Shown piece after piece: positions 27,901-34,255 of a stretch of DNA of 64,000 nt. The notes beneath the pieces are model-generated. The model was given only the letters and a program-made list of their open reading frames with translations, was not told the DNA's origin and made no database searches. The stretch is from Euleptes europaea (Eukaryota > Chordata > Lepidosauria > Squamata > Sphaerodactylidae). Each line of letters starts with the position of its first letter. Positions within the stretch are counted from its first letter, which is position 1. Made by a program: the position numbers and the translations under genes. The DNA lies in NCBI RefSeq assembly GCF_029931775.1, contig NC_079324.1:59093268-59157267 (forward strand), read 5' to 3'.

Positions 27901-30900
27901 GTTTTTACCTTTTGAGGTAGGTGGGACCGAGAGGGTTCAGAGAGAACTGTAACTAGCCCAAGGTCGCCCAGCAGGCTTCATATGGAGTGGGGAAACAAAC
28001 CCAGTGCACCAGATTAGAGTCCACCGCTCTTAACCACTACATTACTCTGGCTCTGAAGCCCTGTCCTACCCAAAGGCCACGCGAGGAGCCAACAGCAGTG
28101 TAGTATAAGGGTTAGGGACTAGAACCCGGGAGAGCCAGATTCAAATCCCCACTCTCCCTGCCCCAGGATGTGGTGATGGCTGCCAACTTAGAAGGCTTTA
28201 AGAGGGGAGTGGACATGTTCATGGAGGAGAGGGCTATCCATGGCTACTAGTAAAAATGAATGCTACTCATGATGCATAACTATTCTGTACAGGATCAGAG
28301 GAGCACGCCTATTATATTGGGTGCTGTGGAACACAGGCAGGATAAATGCTGCTGCAATCATCTTGTTTTTGGGCTTCCTAGAGGCCCCTGGTTGGCCACT
28401 GTGTGAACAGACTGCTGGACATGATGGACCTTGGTCTGATCCAGCAAGGCTTTTCTTATGTTCTTAACACAGGCAGGATAATGCTGCTGCAGCCGTCTTG
28501 TTTGTGAGCTTCCTGGGGGCACCTGGTTGGCCACTGTGTGAACAGACTGCTGGACTTGATGGACCTTGGTCTGATCCAGCAGGGCCTTTCTTATGTTCTC
28601 ATGTGTTATAAAGCTTATTCTGTCCTCCTGGCCAGCAACGGCCACTCCAAGCTCTGATGGTCAGGCAAGCAACCCGCCTGCTCCATTCCCCCAGCACCTG
28701 GACCAGAAGAAGCACATGGGACCCATTATGGAGCCAGCTGTTATTATACATCGCCTTTGATTCTTCTCCCAGCCTGGGGCCAGTCACGCTGTGTGCTTGG
28801 CCTACCTCACAGGGCTGGAGAGCCATACACGTGACAAATAAAGGCAGACACCACTGCCTTGGGCATAGGGGAAAGGGCTTGAGAACTGCCAATAATTATG
28901 GGAGAGGAAGAACACATGAAGCTGACTTATACTGAACCAGACCCTTGGTCCATCCAAGTCAGTATGGTCTACTCCACTGGTTCCCAACCAGGTGTCCATG
29001 GACCCCCAGGGGTCCGCGAGAACTAAATTAAGGTCCGCGAAACAAAGTTATAAACCCTTAATAAATTAATATTTTCAATTAAAAGTTCTCTATTATAAAA
29101 ATATATTCAAATATTATTCTAAGTTTAATGTTTAACTAACAGTTATGATTAAAGTTTATTTTCAAATTCTCTGAATTTTTATCTTGAACCTTGGGGTCCC
29201 TGCACCGAACAAAAAAGTCCTAGTGGTCCCTGGTCAAAAAAAGGTTGGGAACCACTGGTCTACTCAGACCGGCAGCAGCTCTCCAGGGTCTCAGGTAGGG
29301 GTCTTTCACATCACCTACTTGCCAAGTCCCTTTAGATGGAGATGCCAGGGACTGAACCAGGGACCTTCTGCATGCCAAGCAGATGCTCTACCACTCAGTC
29401 ACGGCCCCTCCCCTACTTTCTCCACCCCATGAGTGATTTTACAAACCTTCATCATTTGTTCCCTCCCCTTAAGACTTTTCTGTAAACTGAAGAGCCCCAG
29501 ATTAAGAATAGTGCACCAACCCTTTAACTGTCTTGGTTGTCCTCTTCTGTGCTTTTCCCAGCTCTGCGGGTACTCCTTTTGAGCTACGGGGAGCTCGTAC
29601 GCCGCCATCCTTTCATTTAGGGAGTACTTCCGGCAGAACGATCTTTGACACTGGATTCTCTCGCCCCGTGCGTCCTCTCGTTCCGCACTATCGTCTGCGC
29701 TCAGTCTATTTCACACACCACCTCCCTTTCTCTGCATCACACTCCAGATGCTTGTGCAACGCCACATCTTCTCCAAAAGCTGCCGAGTCTCTCTCAACGT
29801 GACGCCTCCCATCCCTCACTAAATCTATCCCCCACTTTACTGATATTTGCAATCTGAGAAACATTCCTGCTGCACTCCTCTGGAGAGCTAGCACAGAATA
29901 AATACTATTTAAGAAACTGAGCCAGGGACATCTCAACCACGAAGTCACCAGGGGGGCTTCACCCAGGCCACACAATCCCGCACTCAGCGACAATATCAGC
30001 AATGCAAGACAGGCCTACCTTACAGGGTACTTGGAAGGATTGCAGAGGCGAAACACAAACAAAACCCTCTGAGCATCTGACGCTTGCTGTGTTGTATAGT
30101 AATACCTTCTTAGACACTGAATTCCCGTCTTTTCAGTACCACACCCAGTAATGACGTGAACACAAATAGTGCACATAAATCTGAACATTAGTATGCTTTA
30201 AGCTTCAGGGCTCTCCCATCTGCACAGGAAAGAAGCTCTGTTCCTCTTTTCAAACATATGGGGCATAGTATCGAGCTGAGGGAAAGAGACACACTGTACA
30301 TGCACAGAAATAATCTATTCAACACCTTTATTAGCATATGCTCTACACGTGGTCGGGTTTAACAGGAGAGACAAGTGGCAAAAATAAAGCATCGCCATTA
30401 AAGGAGGAACAGAGGAAGCTATAAAATTAACAGCAAGAATGCAAGAAGAGCCCCACTGGATAAGACGGACAAGAACGAAGTCTAGCATCCAGCAGTGGAC
30501 AGCAAAATGCTCACTAGAAGGAGAGAAGAAACCAACAGCCTTCTCCCGTGGCCTGGACCCTAGCAGGTACACTGCCTCTGAACAGAGAGGCTTGACTTAG
30601 CTACCACATTGACTTGCCCGTCCACCTCATTATTATTTTTAGCCTTAAGCCAAAGAACCTGAAGGAGACTTCCCCCCCCCCACCCACAAGGCCTGGACCT
30701 TAGCAGGCACACTGCCTCTGAACAGAGAGGCTTGACTTACTTACCACATTGACTCACCCCTCTACCTCCTCATTATTTTTAGCGGCCACGCCTTAAGGCA
30801 AGGGACATGAACAAGATTTTCCCCCACCTCCAAGGCCTAGCAGGTATACTGCCCTAGCAGGTACACTGCCTCTGAACAGAGAGGCTTGACTTACCTACCC

Positions 30901-32052
30901 CATTGACTTGCCCTCCCAACTCATTATTTTTAGTGGCCACACCTTAAGGCGAGCGACCTGAATGAGATTTTCCCCCCACCGCCATGGTCTGGACCCTAGC
31001 TGGTATACTGCCTCTGAACAGAGAGGCTTGACTTACCTACCCCATTGACTCCCCCCCCCAATCTCATTATTTTTAGTGGCCATGCCTTAAGCCGAGAAAC
31101 CTGAACGAGATTTCCACCCCACCCCAAGGCCTGGACTCTAGCTGGTACACTGCCTCTGAACAGAGAGGCTTGACTTGCCCACCACAATGACTCGCCCCTC
31201 CATCTCATTATTATTTTTAGCGGCCATGCCTTAAGGCGAGGGACATGACCGAGATTCCCCACCCCCACAGCCTGGACCCTAGCTGGTACACTGCCTCTGA
31301 ACAGAGAGGCTCAACTTTGCCACCACATTGACTCACCACCCTACCTCACTATTGCTTTTAGCCTTAAGCCGAGGAACCTGGAAGAGATTTCCCCACCCCC
31401 GCGGCCTGGACCCTAGCAGGTACACTGCCTCTGAACGGAGAGGCTCGACTCTGCCACCACACTGACTCGCCCCTCCACCTCATTATTATTTTTAGCGGCC
31501 ATGCCTTAAGGCAAGGGACATGACCGAGATTCCCCACCCCCGCGGCCTGGACCCTAGCAGGTACACTGCCTCTGAACAGAGAGGCTCGACTCTGCCACCA
31601 CATTGACTCGCCCCTCCACCTCATTATTATTTTGAGCGGCCACGCCTTAAGGCGAGGGGCCTGAACGAGGTTTTCCCACCACCACCATCACCCCACCCTC
31701 CTTGGATGCGAGCATTGCACCTTCCCCCCCCCCCCCAACCAGGTAACGCTGCATCCTCCCAGCCTGGCACGCAGCGAGCCAGATCCTCATGCAAAAATGC
31801 ACCGGTGCATGCAAAAGCACGCCTTTATCTGCCAGGCTGCAGATAAAGGCTGACCCCCTTCCACCCACCCCCCAGGAGATCCCTTCCTCCCGGAGCATCT
31901 CTATTTCCCCACCTCTCCCCCACCTCAGACTCACCCAGGGGGACGCCGTAAGCGGCGGCCACCGCGGCGCGGAACTGGTCCATGTGGGTGTTGCGCTTGG
32001 AGTCGGGCTCCCACATCACCTGCGCCTCCATGATCTCCGGCTCCCGGGACAT
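816..32052 (-). CDS. AACS: Acetoacetyl-CoA synthetase, coding exons 1-12 (3' part off the window)
   Basis: Cytosolic ligase that activates acetoacetate to acetoacetyl-CoA with ATP and CoA, feeding ketone-body carbon into sterol and fatty-acid synthesis (known for the family). Twelve exons join with unbroken phase into 431 codons that follow human AACS closely. The N-terminal acyl-CoA-synthetase region (about residues 17-75) contains [18 protein letters not shown] and SDFWAEF-like [12 protein letters not shown]; the adenylate-forming core has the phosphate-binding motif [10 protein letters not shown] at residues 284-293, then HSAG, GWMMWNW (about 329-335) and LSTGSPL (about 405). The C-terminal catalytic lysine region lies beyond position 1. 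The start at 32052 is chosen by homology; the frame is open upstream to an ATG at 32193, so a longer N-terminus cannot be excluded. Human AACS is about 672 residues, so roughly 64% is here. Nothing in the visible exons suggests a pseudogene. Confidence 0.96.
1237..1545 (+). mobile_element. ACA-like tRNA-derived SINE
   Basis: Head GTGGCTCAGAGGGGTAAGCT with B-box GAGTTCGATCCTG, body with GGTTGACTCAGCCTTCC and GCTTGCTGGGGGTAAAG. I associate this with the Anolis ACA SINE. Another copy is at 58100. Confidence 0.7.
1549..1722. mobile_element. Foldback MITE with TA-GGGTTGCCAAC end (one end only)
   Basis: Left end TA then GGGTTGCCAACC; right half replaced by other sequence. Family defined by the complete copy at 38144-38348. 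Confidence 0.6.
1846..1910 (-). CDS. AACS: AACS coding exon 11
   Basis: Acceptor GGTTGCAG, then [21 protein letters not shown]; donor GTAAGT. A 65-base exon, phase 2 to phase 1, matching human [21 protein letters not shown]. A Sauria-type SINE begins only about 25 bases upstream of the acceptor. Confidence 0.93.
1934..2486 (-). mobile_element. Two Sauria-type SINEs in tandem
   Basis: A 3' fragment (1934-2098) and a near full-length copy (2112-2486), both in AACS sense. They show the AACCAACTCTTCTTC-type tail, GGTGTCTGTTG body and tRNA-like head CACCACGCTGG on the plus strand. The first supplies sequence just upstream of AACS exon 11. Confidence 0.85.
2487..3287. other. AACS intron 10, no recognisable element
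   Basis: Unique-looking intronic sequence; no coding match, repeat family or structured RNA recognised. Confidence 0.5.
3288..3380 (+). mobile_element. tRNA-type SINE 3' fragment
   Basis: Matches the GAGAGCCGCTGCCAGTCTGA to GGCAGCTTCATGTGT part of the common SINE. Confidence 0.7.
3592..3696 (-). other. 34-codon CpG-rich small ORF of unknown meaning
   Basis: ATG at 3696 to TAA at 3592, reading [20 protein letters not shown] then [14 protein letters not shown]. It lies in AACS intron 10 on the same strand, 65 bases past exon 10. It fits no AACS segment and I do not recognise it. The retained CpGs are unlike its surroundings. Confidence 0.2.
3761..3885 (-). CDS. AACS: AACS coding exon 10
   Basis: Acceptor CATCTAG, then [20 protein letters not shown] and [20 protein letters not shown]; donor GTAGGT. 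Residues 328-368 plus two bases. Confidence 0.95.
4190..4400 (-). mobile_element. 5S-rRNA-derived SINE
   Basis: On the minus strand it begins with 5S-like GCCTGATCTCATCAGATCTC-type sequence and AAGCAGGG, followed by the SINE body GGCAGGCAATGTCAAACCAC. Confidence 0.7.
4440..4945 (-). mobile_element. tRNA-type SINE with internally triplicated head
   Basis: One SINE 3' end followed by three tandem copies (starting near 4527, 4660 and 4805) of the tRNA-like head and body, spaced 133 and 145 bases. Confidence 0.75.
5088..5168 (-). CDS. AACS: AACS coding exon 9, GC donor
   Basis: Acceptor CCCTCCTAG, then [20 protein letters not shown] and IIMYYTT; phase 0 at both ends (27 codons). The donor reads ACG|GCAAGT, a GC instead of GT dinucleotide with otherwise strong consensus. 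Confidence 0.93.
5395..5485 (+). mobile_element. CR1-like LINE 3' fragment
   Basis: CTGGTTGGCCACTGTGTGAA followed by GGTCTGATCCAGCAGGGCC, the CR1-like tail. Confidence 0.6.
5490..5992 (-). mobile_element. L2-like LINE ORF2 C-terminal and 3'UTR remnant
   Basis: Minus-strand translation contains [20 protein letters not shown] and [14 protein letters not shown], the LP-and-FRRALK-type C-terminal signature of L2/CR1-clade LINEs, followed by an A-rich 3' tail. Confidence 0.65.
5993..6944. other. AACS intron 9-8 segment, GC-rich core, unclassified
   Basis: Includes a GC-rich patch near 6140-6265 (GACGGCGGCGCGGATG and a near repeat) around a ten-G run at 6190-6199. No gene or family recognised. 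Confidence 0.4.
6945..7525 (-). mobile_element. Two Sauria-type SINEs
   Basis: Copies at 6945-7212 and 7225-7525 in AACS sense, each with tail, GGTGTCTGTTG-type body and tRNA-like head. Confidence 0.85.
7526..8004 (-). mobile_element. Two tRNA-type SINEs
   Basis: Copies at 7526-7716 and 7808-8004; both lack parts of the tRNA-like head. The 90 bases between are unclassified. Confidence 0.8.
8602..8982. mobile_element. hAT-type nonautonomous DNA transposon, 381 bp, intact TSD
   Basis: Terminal inverted repeats CAGGGCCGTCTTAA and TTAAGATGGCCCTG, flanked by the exact 8-bp duplication CTGCTGGA (8594-8601 and 8983-8990). The AT-rich interior carries no transposase. It splits a CR1-like copy. Confidence 0.9.
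8983..9290 (-). mobile_element. CR1-like LINE 3' fragment (interrupted by hAT)
   Basis: Antisense CR1-like tail; its first bases (8585-8601) lie on the other side of the hAT element. Confidence 0.65.
9832..10580 (+). mobile_element. Possible LTR-element remnant
   Basis: Starts TGTCATGCCC after an 11-G run. GC-rich non-host-like sequence resembles, in outline and TGTCATG start, the segment at 40883. Family not determined; it looks broken. Confidence 0.25.
10690..11230. promoter_or_regulatory. CpG-retaining intronic segment, candidate regulatory element
   Basis: Non-repetitive, with many CpGs (GTGCGCGACGCCGTCTCCCG) next to AT-rich homeodomain-like motifs (CAATCAACAGTAATTTCATG). This suggests an unmethylated or conserved noncoding element in AACS intron 8. 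No conservation data were available. Confidence 0.3.
11580..11720 (-). mobile_element. tRNA-type SINE body fragment
   Basis: Contains TTTATCCTCACAACAACCCT and GGGAGGTAGGC, the body of a Sauria-related SINE variant. 11721-12257 shows nothing recognisable apart from AACS splice flanks. Confidence 0.5.
12258..12405 (-). CDS. AACS: AACS coding exon 8 (ATP-binding motif)
   Basis: Acceptor TTGTCCAG, then [20 protein letters not shown] and [10 protein letters not shown] followed by the adenylate-forming P-loop-like motif [10 protein letters not shown] (residues 284-293) and CMVHSAG. Donor GTAGGT; ends phase 0 at residue 300. Confidence 0.95.
12630..12937 (-). mobile_element. Sauria-type SINE
   Basis: Near full-length, AACS sense. 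A separate head fragment is at 13090-13145. Confidence 0.85.
13200..13545. promoter_or_regulatory. CpG-retaining intronic segment, candidate regulatory element
   Basis: Non-repetitive, CpG-rich (CTCGCTCCCGAGCTCGAGGG; CTCGCTGGCGACGG) with AT-rich TTATTCATCGCGCAAATTCC. It lies in AACS intron 7. Its 3' part was copied to 14036. Confidence 0.3.
13640..13860 (-). mobile_element. tRNA-type SINE
   Basis: Full-length antisense-on-plus copy with 3' end ATGAAGCTGCCTTCTACTGA and head GAGCCACGGCCCCTCCCC. Confidence 0.85.
13895..14205 (+). mobile_element. tRNA-type SINE carrying a locally copied insert
   Basis: Head at 13903 onward and 3' part from about 14145, interrupted by 14036-14137, which is a copy of 13422-13524. 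Confidence 0.75.
14550..14855 (-). mobile_element. Sauria-type SINE
   Basis: Near full-length copy just upstream (AACS sense downstream) of exon 7, followed by a T-run at the head side. Confidence 0.85.
14988..15069 (-). CDS. AACS: AACS coding exon 7
   Basis: Acceptor TTTTCAG, then [20 protein letters not shown] and ISKISN; donor GTGAGA. Residues 224-250 plus two bases. Too short to stand out as an ORF, but the match to human VVVIPYVSS and the phase fit are clear. Confidence 0.94.
15330..15690. mobile_element. Head-to-tail inverted pair of Sauria-type SINEs
   Basis: A plus-strand head fragment (15330-15392) abuts a minus-strand copy (15393-15690). Confidence 0.8.
15765..15879 (-). CDS. AACS: AACS coding exon 6
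   Basis: Acceptor TTTCAG, then [20 protein letters not shown] and [18 protein letters not shown]; donor GTATCG, a weaker donor than its neighbours. Residues 186-223; ends phase 1. Confidence 0.94.
16015..16462 (-). mobile_element. SINE cluster (three families)
   Basis: tRNA-type SINE 3' end (16015-16060), Sauria-type tail and body (16070-16240) and a Sauria-related variant with GGATTTGAACTCGGG B-box (16310-16462). Confidence 0.7.
16512..16818 (+). mobile_element. Sauria-type SINE, full length
   Basis: A-box GTGTAGTGGTTAAGAGTGG, B-box GGGTTTGAATCCCC, tail AACCAACTCCTCTTCTTC. 16819-17169 holds nothing recognisable. Confidence 0.9.
17170..17267 (-). CDS. AACS: AACS coding exon 5
   Basis: Acceptor TTCCAG, then [20 protein letters not shown] and [12 protein letters not shown]; donor GTAAGT. 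Ends in phase 0; residues 153-185. Confidence 0.95.
17335..17690 (+). mobile_element. RTE/BovB LINE ORF2 3' end
   Basis: Translates to [20 protein letters not shown] and [10 protein letters not shown], the conserved BovB C-terminus, and ends near GAGTCGGAAGCGACACACA. Heavily 5'-truncated. Confidence 0.8.
17900..18330 (+). mobile_element. LINE ORF2 C-terminal remnant, family uncertain
   Basis: Contains [20 protein letters not shown], the C-terminal zinc-knuckle-like signature of non-LTR elements, and ends in an A-rich AATAAATAAAC tail. Confidence 0.5.
18656..19350 (-). mobile_element. CR1-like LINE, ORF2 C-terminus and 3' end, plus a second truncated copy
   Basis: Copies at 18656-18829 and 18830-19350. 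The longer one translates on the minus strand to [35 protein letters not shown] and LPQDVV, typical of CR1 ORF2 ends. Confidence 0.75.
19661..19774 (-). CDS. AACS: AACS coding exon 4
   Basis: Acceptor TTCCACAG, then [20 protein letters not shown] and [18 protein letters not shown]; donor GTGAGC. Residues 115-152; phase 1 to phase 1. Confidence 0.95.
19965..20080 (-). mobile_element. Sauria-type SINE tail fragment
   Basis: Tail and body only; begins after an 11-G run at 19935-19945. Confidence 0.75.
20215..20475 (-). mobile_element. Composite SINE: tRNA-like head, 5S-SINE-like body
   Basis: On the minus strand the head reads GTGGTGTAGTGGTTAAGGTG with a B-box TTTGAATCCCC, then switches to 5S-derived TATTTGGATGGGAGACC and its body. 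Confidence 0.6.
20728..21416. mobile_element. Three adjoining SINEs
   Basis: tRNA-type SINE (+, 20728-20935), headless Sauria-type SINE (+, 20936-21168) and tRNA-type SINE (-, 21170-21416). The two tRNA-type copies form an inverted pair around the Sauria copy; the last has a short internal duplication of GCCGGGGATTGA. Confidence 0.85.
21417..22324. other. AACS intron 3, unique sequence
   Basis: No repeat, gene or RNA recognised. Confidence 0.45.
22325..22598 (+). mobile_element. Sauria-type SINE (partial head)
   Basis: Body and tail well preserved, ending AAAAAACAACTCTTCTT. Confidence 0.8.
22599..23844. other. AACS intron 3, purine-rich unique sequence
   Basis: Several overlapping open frames here reflect low-complexity G- and C-rich composition, not a gene. 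A CpG-containing patch lies at 23400-23600. Confidence 0.4.
23845..23915. mobile_element. GGGTTGCC-family MITE end fragment
   Basis: TA then GGGCTGCCAAC, CTGGAGATTG and an 11-G run. Confidence 0.5.
24334..24454 (-). CDS. AACS: AACS coding exon 3
   Basis: Acceptor CCAACAG, then [19 protein letters not shown] and [20 protein letters not shown], nearly identical to human AACS. Donor GTGAGT. Residues 75-114; ends phase 1. Confidence 0.95.
24520..24710 (-). mobile_element. Sauria-related tRNA SINE variant
   Basis: Minus-strand head with GTGGTTAGAGCGTCAGACT and B-box GGTTCAAATCC; body TTTATCCTCAGAACC. Lies just upstream of AACS exon 3. Confidence 0.55.
24740..25178. mobile_element. GGGTTGCC-family foldback MITEs, one with an insertion
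   Basis: A fragment (24740-24845) and a two-ended copy (24848-25178) bounded by TA dinucleotides. The latter is split by a 119-bp insert at 25038-25156. Confidence 0.65.
25038..25156. mobile_element. 119-bp unclassified insertion with 8-bp TSD
   Basis: AT-rich insert flanked by exact ACCATCTG copies (25030-25037 and 25157-25164) inside a MITE. Terminal inverted repeats are weak. Confidence 0.65.
25535..26036. repeat. Palindromic Harbinger-like MITE with one arm tandemly expanded four-fold
   Basis: TTATTGGCCATTTATGAATG recurs at 25580, 25675, 25769 and 25863 (period 94-95). The block ends in the element's centre (CAATAAGCCCCCC) and a single opposite arm (25966-26036). Confidence 0.85.
26048..26135 (-). 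mobile_element. hAT (Charlie-like) end fragment
   Basis: Minus strand reads CAGAGCCAATTATCAACAGT after CAGTGGTCGGCAAACTC, a terminus I associate with Charlie-type hAT elements. Confidence 0.55.
26507..26610 (-). CDS. AACS: AACS coding exon 2
   Basis: Acceptor TTGCAG then [20 protein letters not shown] and [13 protein letters not shown]; donor GTAAGC at 26501-26506. Phase 1 in, phase 0 out; residues 40-74. Confidence 0.95.
26838..27040 (+). mobile_element. tRNA-type SINE, full length
   Basis: Head GTGGCTCAGGGGTAAAGCAT, B-box GGTTCAATCCCC, 3' end AAGGCAGCTTC. Confidence 0.85.
27041..27889. other. AACS intron 1, unique sequence
   Basis: No repeat or gene recognised. Confidence 0.45.
27890..28060 (-). 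mobile_element. Sauria-type SINE, internally deleted
   Basis: Tail, part of the body and the head; the middle is missing. Confidence 0.7.
28165..28605 (+). mobile_element. CR1-like LINE 3' end with partial tandem copy
   Basis: 28165-28475 from CCCCAGGATGTGGTGATGGC to the CTTATGTTCTTA end, then 28476-28605 repeats the last 130 bases. Confidence 0.7.
28908..29412 (-). mobile_element. tRNA-type SINE split by a hAT element
   Basis: SINE 3' part 28908-28974 and head part 29258-29412 read continuously when the hAT insert and one TSD copy are removed. Confidence 0.85.
28975..29257. mobile_element. hAT-type MITE, 283 bp, intact TSD
   Basis: Termini CACTGGTTCCCAACC and GGTTGGGAACCACTG; exact 8-bp TSD GTCTACTC at 28967-28974 and 29258-29265. 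AT-rich, no coding capacity. Younger than its host SINE copy. Confidence 0.92.
29420..29560 (-). mobile_element. CR1-like LINE ORF2 fragment
   Basis: Minus-strand [20 protein letters not shown] parallels the CR1 block KRRLRGDMI..YKI. Confidence 0.5.
29561..30542. other. AACS intron 1, unique sequence
   Basis: No repeat recognised; modest CpG content at 29580-29720. Confidence 0.4.
30543..31690. repeat. Minisatellite, 8 copies of about 141 bp
   Basis: The core ACTGCCTCTGAACAGAGAGG recurs at 30571, 30711, 30865, 31007, 31149, 31290, 31424 (one base changed) and 31565; spacings 140, 154, 142, 142, 141, 134, 141. The 154-bp unit has a 16-bp internal duplication. The array ends about 245 bp from AACS exon 1. 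Confidence 0.95.
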
Positions 32053-32260
32053 GGCGAGGGCGGAGCGCGCGGCACAACCGGCAGCTCCCACGGCCCAGGC
32101 GCGACTGCGGGGCTCCGCCTCCCGGGAGCCGCTTTTGTGGGACGCTTCACCGCCGCCCCTCCGGCTCTCGCGGTAGCCCTCCGCGACCGCCAAAGAGTGC
32201 GCCGGGTCTCGCCCTGCTGGATGGAAATAAGGGTGGGCGTAAGGGGGCGGGGGGGGGAAA
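31880..32260 (-). promoter_or_regulatory. AACS: AACS CpG-island promoter region
   Basis: Dense CpG and GC-rich sequence surrounds the AACS start codon, with no TATA box in view. The transcription start itself cannot be fixed from sequence. Sterol-response (SREBP) control of AACS is known in mammals, but I did not identify a convincing element here. Confidence 0.7.
31935..32052 (-). CDS. AACS: AACS coding exon 1
   Basis: Starts [20 protein letters not shown] and ends in phase 1 before donor GTGAGT (31929-31934). Residues 1-39 plus one base. It lies in GC-rich, CpG-rich sequence. Confidence 0.95.
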
Positions 32261-32383
32261 GATAGTTTTTATTTTCGCCCCCCCCGGTTTATTCGGCCCC
32301 CCCCCCGGTTTATTCGGTTGAGTAGCAAGGGAAGCTCACGGGGCAGGTTTTTACCGCGCCTGAACTGGCGTAGGGGAACTCAT

Positions 32384-32427
32384 TCATTCTCTTATTTATT
32401 CATTCATTCATTCATTCATTCATTCTC
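32384..32427. repeat. (ATTC)n microsatellite
   Basis: About eight ATTC units, the first few interrupted. Confidence 0.95.
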
Positions 32428-32534
32428 TGGGCGTATCCGCGCTGTCCACTGAGCGCCCGCCCAAAGGATTCTGGGAATTGTAGTTAGGAGAACACACGGA
32501 GCTGTCTTTTATACTGGGTCAGTAGGAAGGGGTG

Positions 32535-33075
32535 AGGCAGGAAGGTAGACTTCCCCTGACTAGGGAAGATCCACTGATTTAGCAATTGGTAATAATCCCT
32601 TTTCCTTTCTGTAAATGTGTTAGGACAGCAAGGGAATAGCTTGTTGCGGGGCAGGATATCTCTGCGTGTGTCTGTCTGTGCGCTAAGGAATTGGGGCAAA
32701 CATCGAGGAGGGTTACAGTAAACCATAACAAGAACTGGGTGAAACTGTTATTCAACTGTAGTCAAAAAGGGCAAGAGTCCAGTAGCACCTTAAAGATTAA
32801 CAAAAATATTTTCTGGTAGGGTATGAGCTTTCGTGAGCCACAGCTCACTTCTTCAGATACAGCTAGAAGATACAGCTACATTCTAGCTGTATCTGAAGAA
32901 GTGAGCTGTGGCTCACGAAAGCTCATACCCTACCAGAAAATGTTTTTGTTAGTCTTTAAGGTGCTACTGGACTCTTGCCCTTTTTGACTACTGCAAACAG
33001 ACTAACACGGCTACCCACTGTGAATTGTTATTCAACTGTTACTCTACTGCCGCCTCGATGTAGAGCAACAGTGGC
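32535..33075 (+). mobile_element. Truncated solo-LTR fossil split by a palindromic insert
   Basis: Shares GGTAGACTTCCCCTGACTA, GATCCACTGATTTAGCAATT and later blocks with the LTR at 52478-53616. Truncated at both ends and carrying the insert at 32760-33025. Endogenous-retrovirus or LTR-retrotransposon relic; class not determined. Confidence 0.55.
32760..33025. mobile_element. 266-bp palindromic retroelement copy (Penelope-like?) with 14-bp TSD
   Basis: Two inverted arms (GTGAGCTGTGGCTCACGAAA and complement) flanked by exact TGTTATTCAACTGT at 32746-32759 and 33026-33039. The long TSD and inverted pseudo-LTR-like structure suggest a Penelope-like element. Confidence 0.6.
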
Positions 33076-33595
33076 CTGTGGCTCACAAAAGCTCATACCC
33101 TACCGGAAAATATTTTTGTTAGTCTTTAAGGTGCTACTGGACTCTTGCCCTTTTCTACTACTGCAGACAGACTAGCACGGCTACCCACTGTGAATTGTAC
33201 TGAATCAGACCCTTGGTCCATCAAAGTCAGTATTGTCTACTCAGACTGGCAGAGGATCTCCAGGGTCTCAGGCTGAGGTCTTTTCACATCACCTACTGGC
33301 CCAGTCCCTTTAACTGGAGATGCCGGGGATTGAACCTGCCCTTTTCTACTACTGCAGACAGACTAACATGGCTACCCACTGTGAATTATACTGAATCAGA
33401 CCCTTGGTCCATCAAAGTCAGTATTGTCCACTCAGACCGGCAGAGGATCTCCAGGGTCTCAGGCAGGGGTTTTTCACATCACCTACTGGCCTAGTCCCTT
33501 TAACTGGAGATGCCGGGGATCGAACCTGGGGCCTTCTGCATGACCAAGCAGAGGCTCTACCACTGAGCCACAGCCCCTCCCCAAAAGAAATAAGA
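33072..33595. repeat. Composite unit (palindromic-element end plus tRNA SINE) tandemly duplicated
   Basis: A second palindromic-element fragment (33072-33190) is joined to a tRNA-type SINE (-). The joined unit starting GCCCTTTTCTACTACTGCAG occurs at 33147 and again at 33338, 191 bp apart. The SINE of the second copy runs to about 33595. Confidence 0.85.
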
Positions 33596-33659
33596 TTGCT
33601 CAGGGGAGTTCCCCTGGTCTCTTACTCCCTTCCCCCCATCTAAAGTTCCCAAGATTTTA

Positions 33660-34255
33660 GAGGGGCTGTGGTGGAGTGGTAGAGCATCTGCTTGGAATGC
33701 AGAAGGTCCCAGGTTCAATCCCCGGCATCTCCAGTTAAAGGGACTAGGCAAGTAGGTGATGGGAAAGACCTCCACCTGAGACCCTGAAGAGCCGCTGCTG
33801 CCAGTCTGAGCAGACAATACTGACTTCAATGGACCAAGGGTCTGACTCACTATAAGGCAGCTTCATATGTTCTTTGTGTCTCAAAGCAGCTTACAATTCT
33901 AAAATAAAATGGTTAACCATACACTGAAACCCTACTGAGCCACAGCCCCTCCCCAAGAAAGGTGAGGCATAAATATTTTAAGAACTAAATACATAAGCAT
34001 TATGTTTCCTACACCAGGTCAAACAGCAGAGGGGTGGGTAGGGGGTGTCCTTTGAAGATAGGAAAATGGCGGGGGGGGGGGTCATACACCCCTTTGCATC
34101 ACAGCGCCCCCCCCCCCATCTCCATTTAAAGGGATCAGGCAAGTAGGTGATGTGAAAGACTTCTGCCTGAGACCCTGGAGAGCCTTAGCCGGTCTGAGTA
34201 GGCAATACTGACTTTGATGGACTCAGGGTCTCAGGATAAGGCAGCTTCATGTGTT
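33660..34255 (+). mobile_element. Two tRNA-type SINEs
   Basis: Full-length copy 33660-33872 and headless copy 34120-34255. Between them are an 11-G run (34071) and an 11-C run (34107) in unclassified sequence. Confidence 0.8.
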
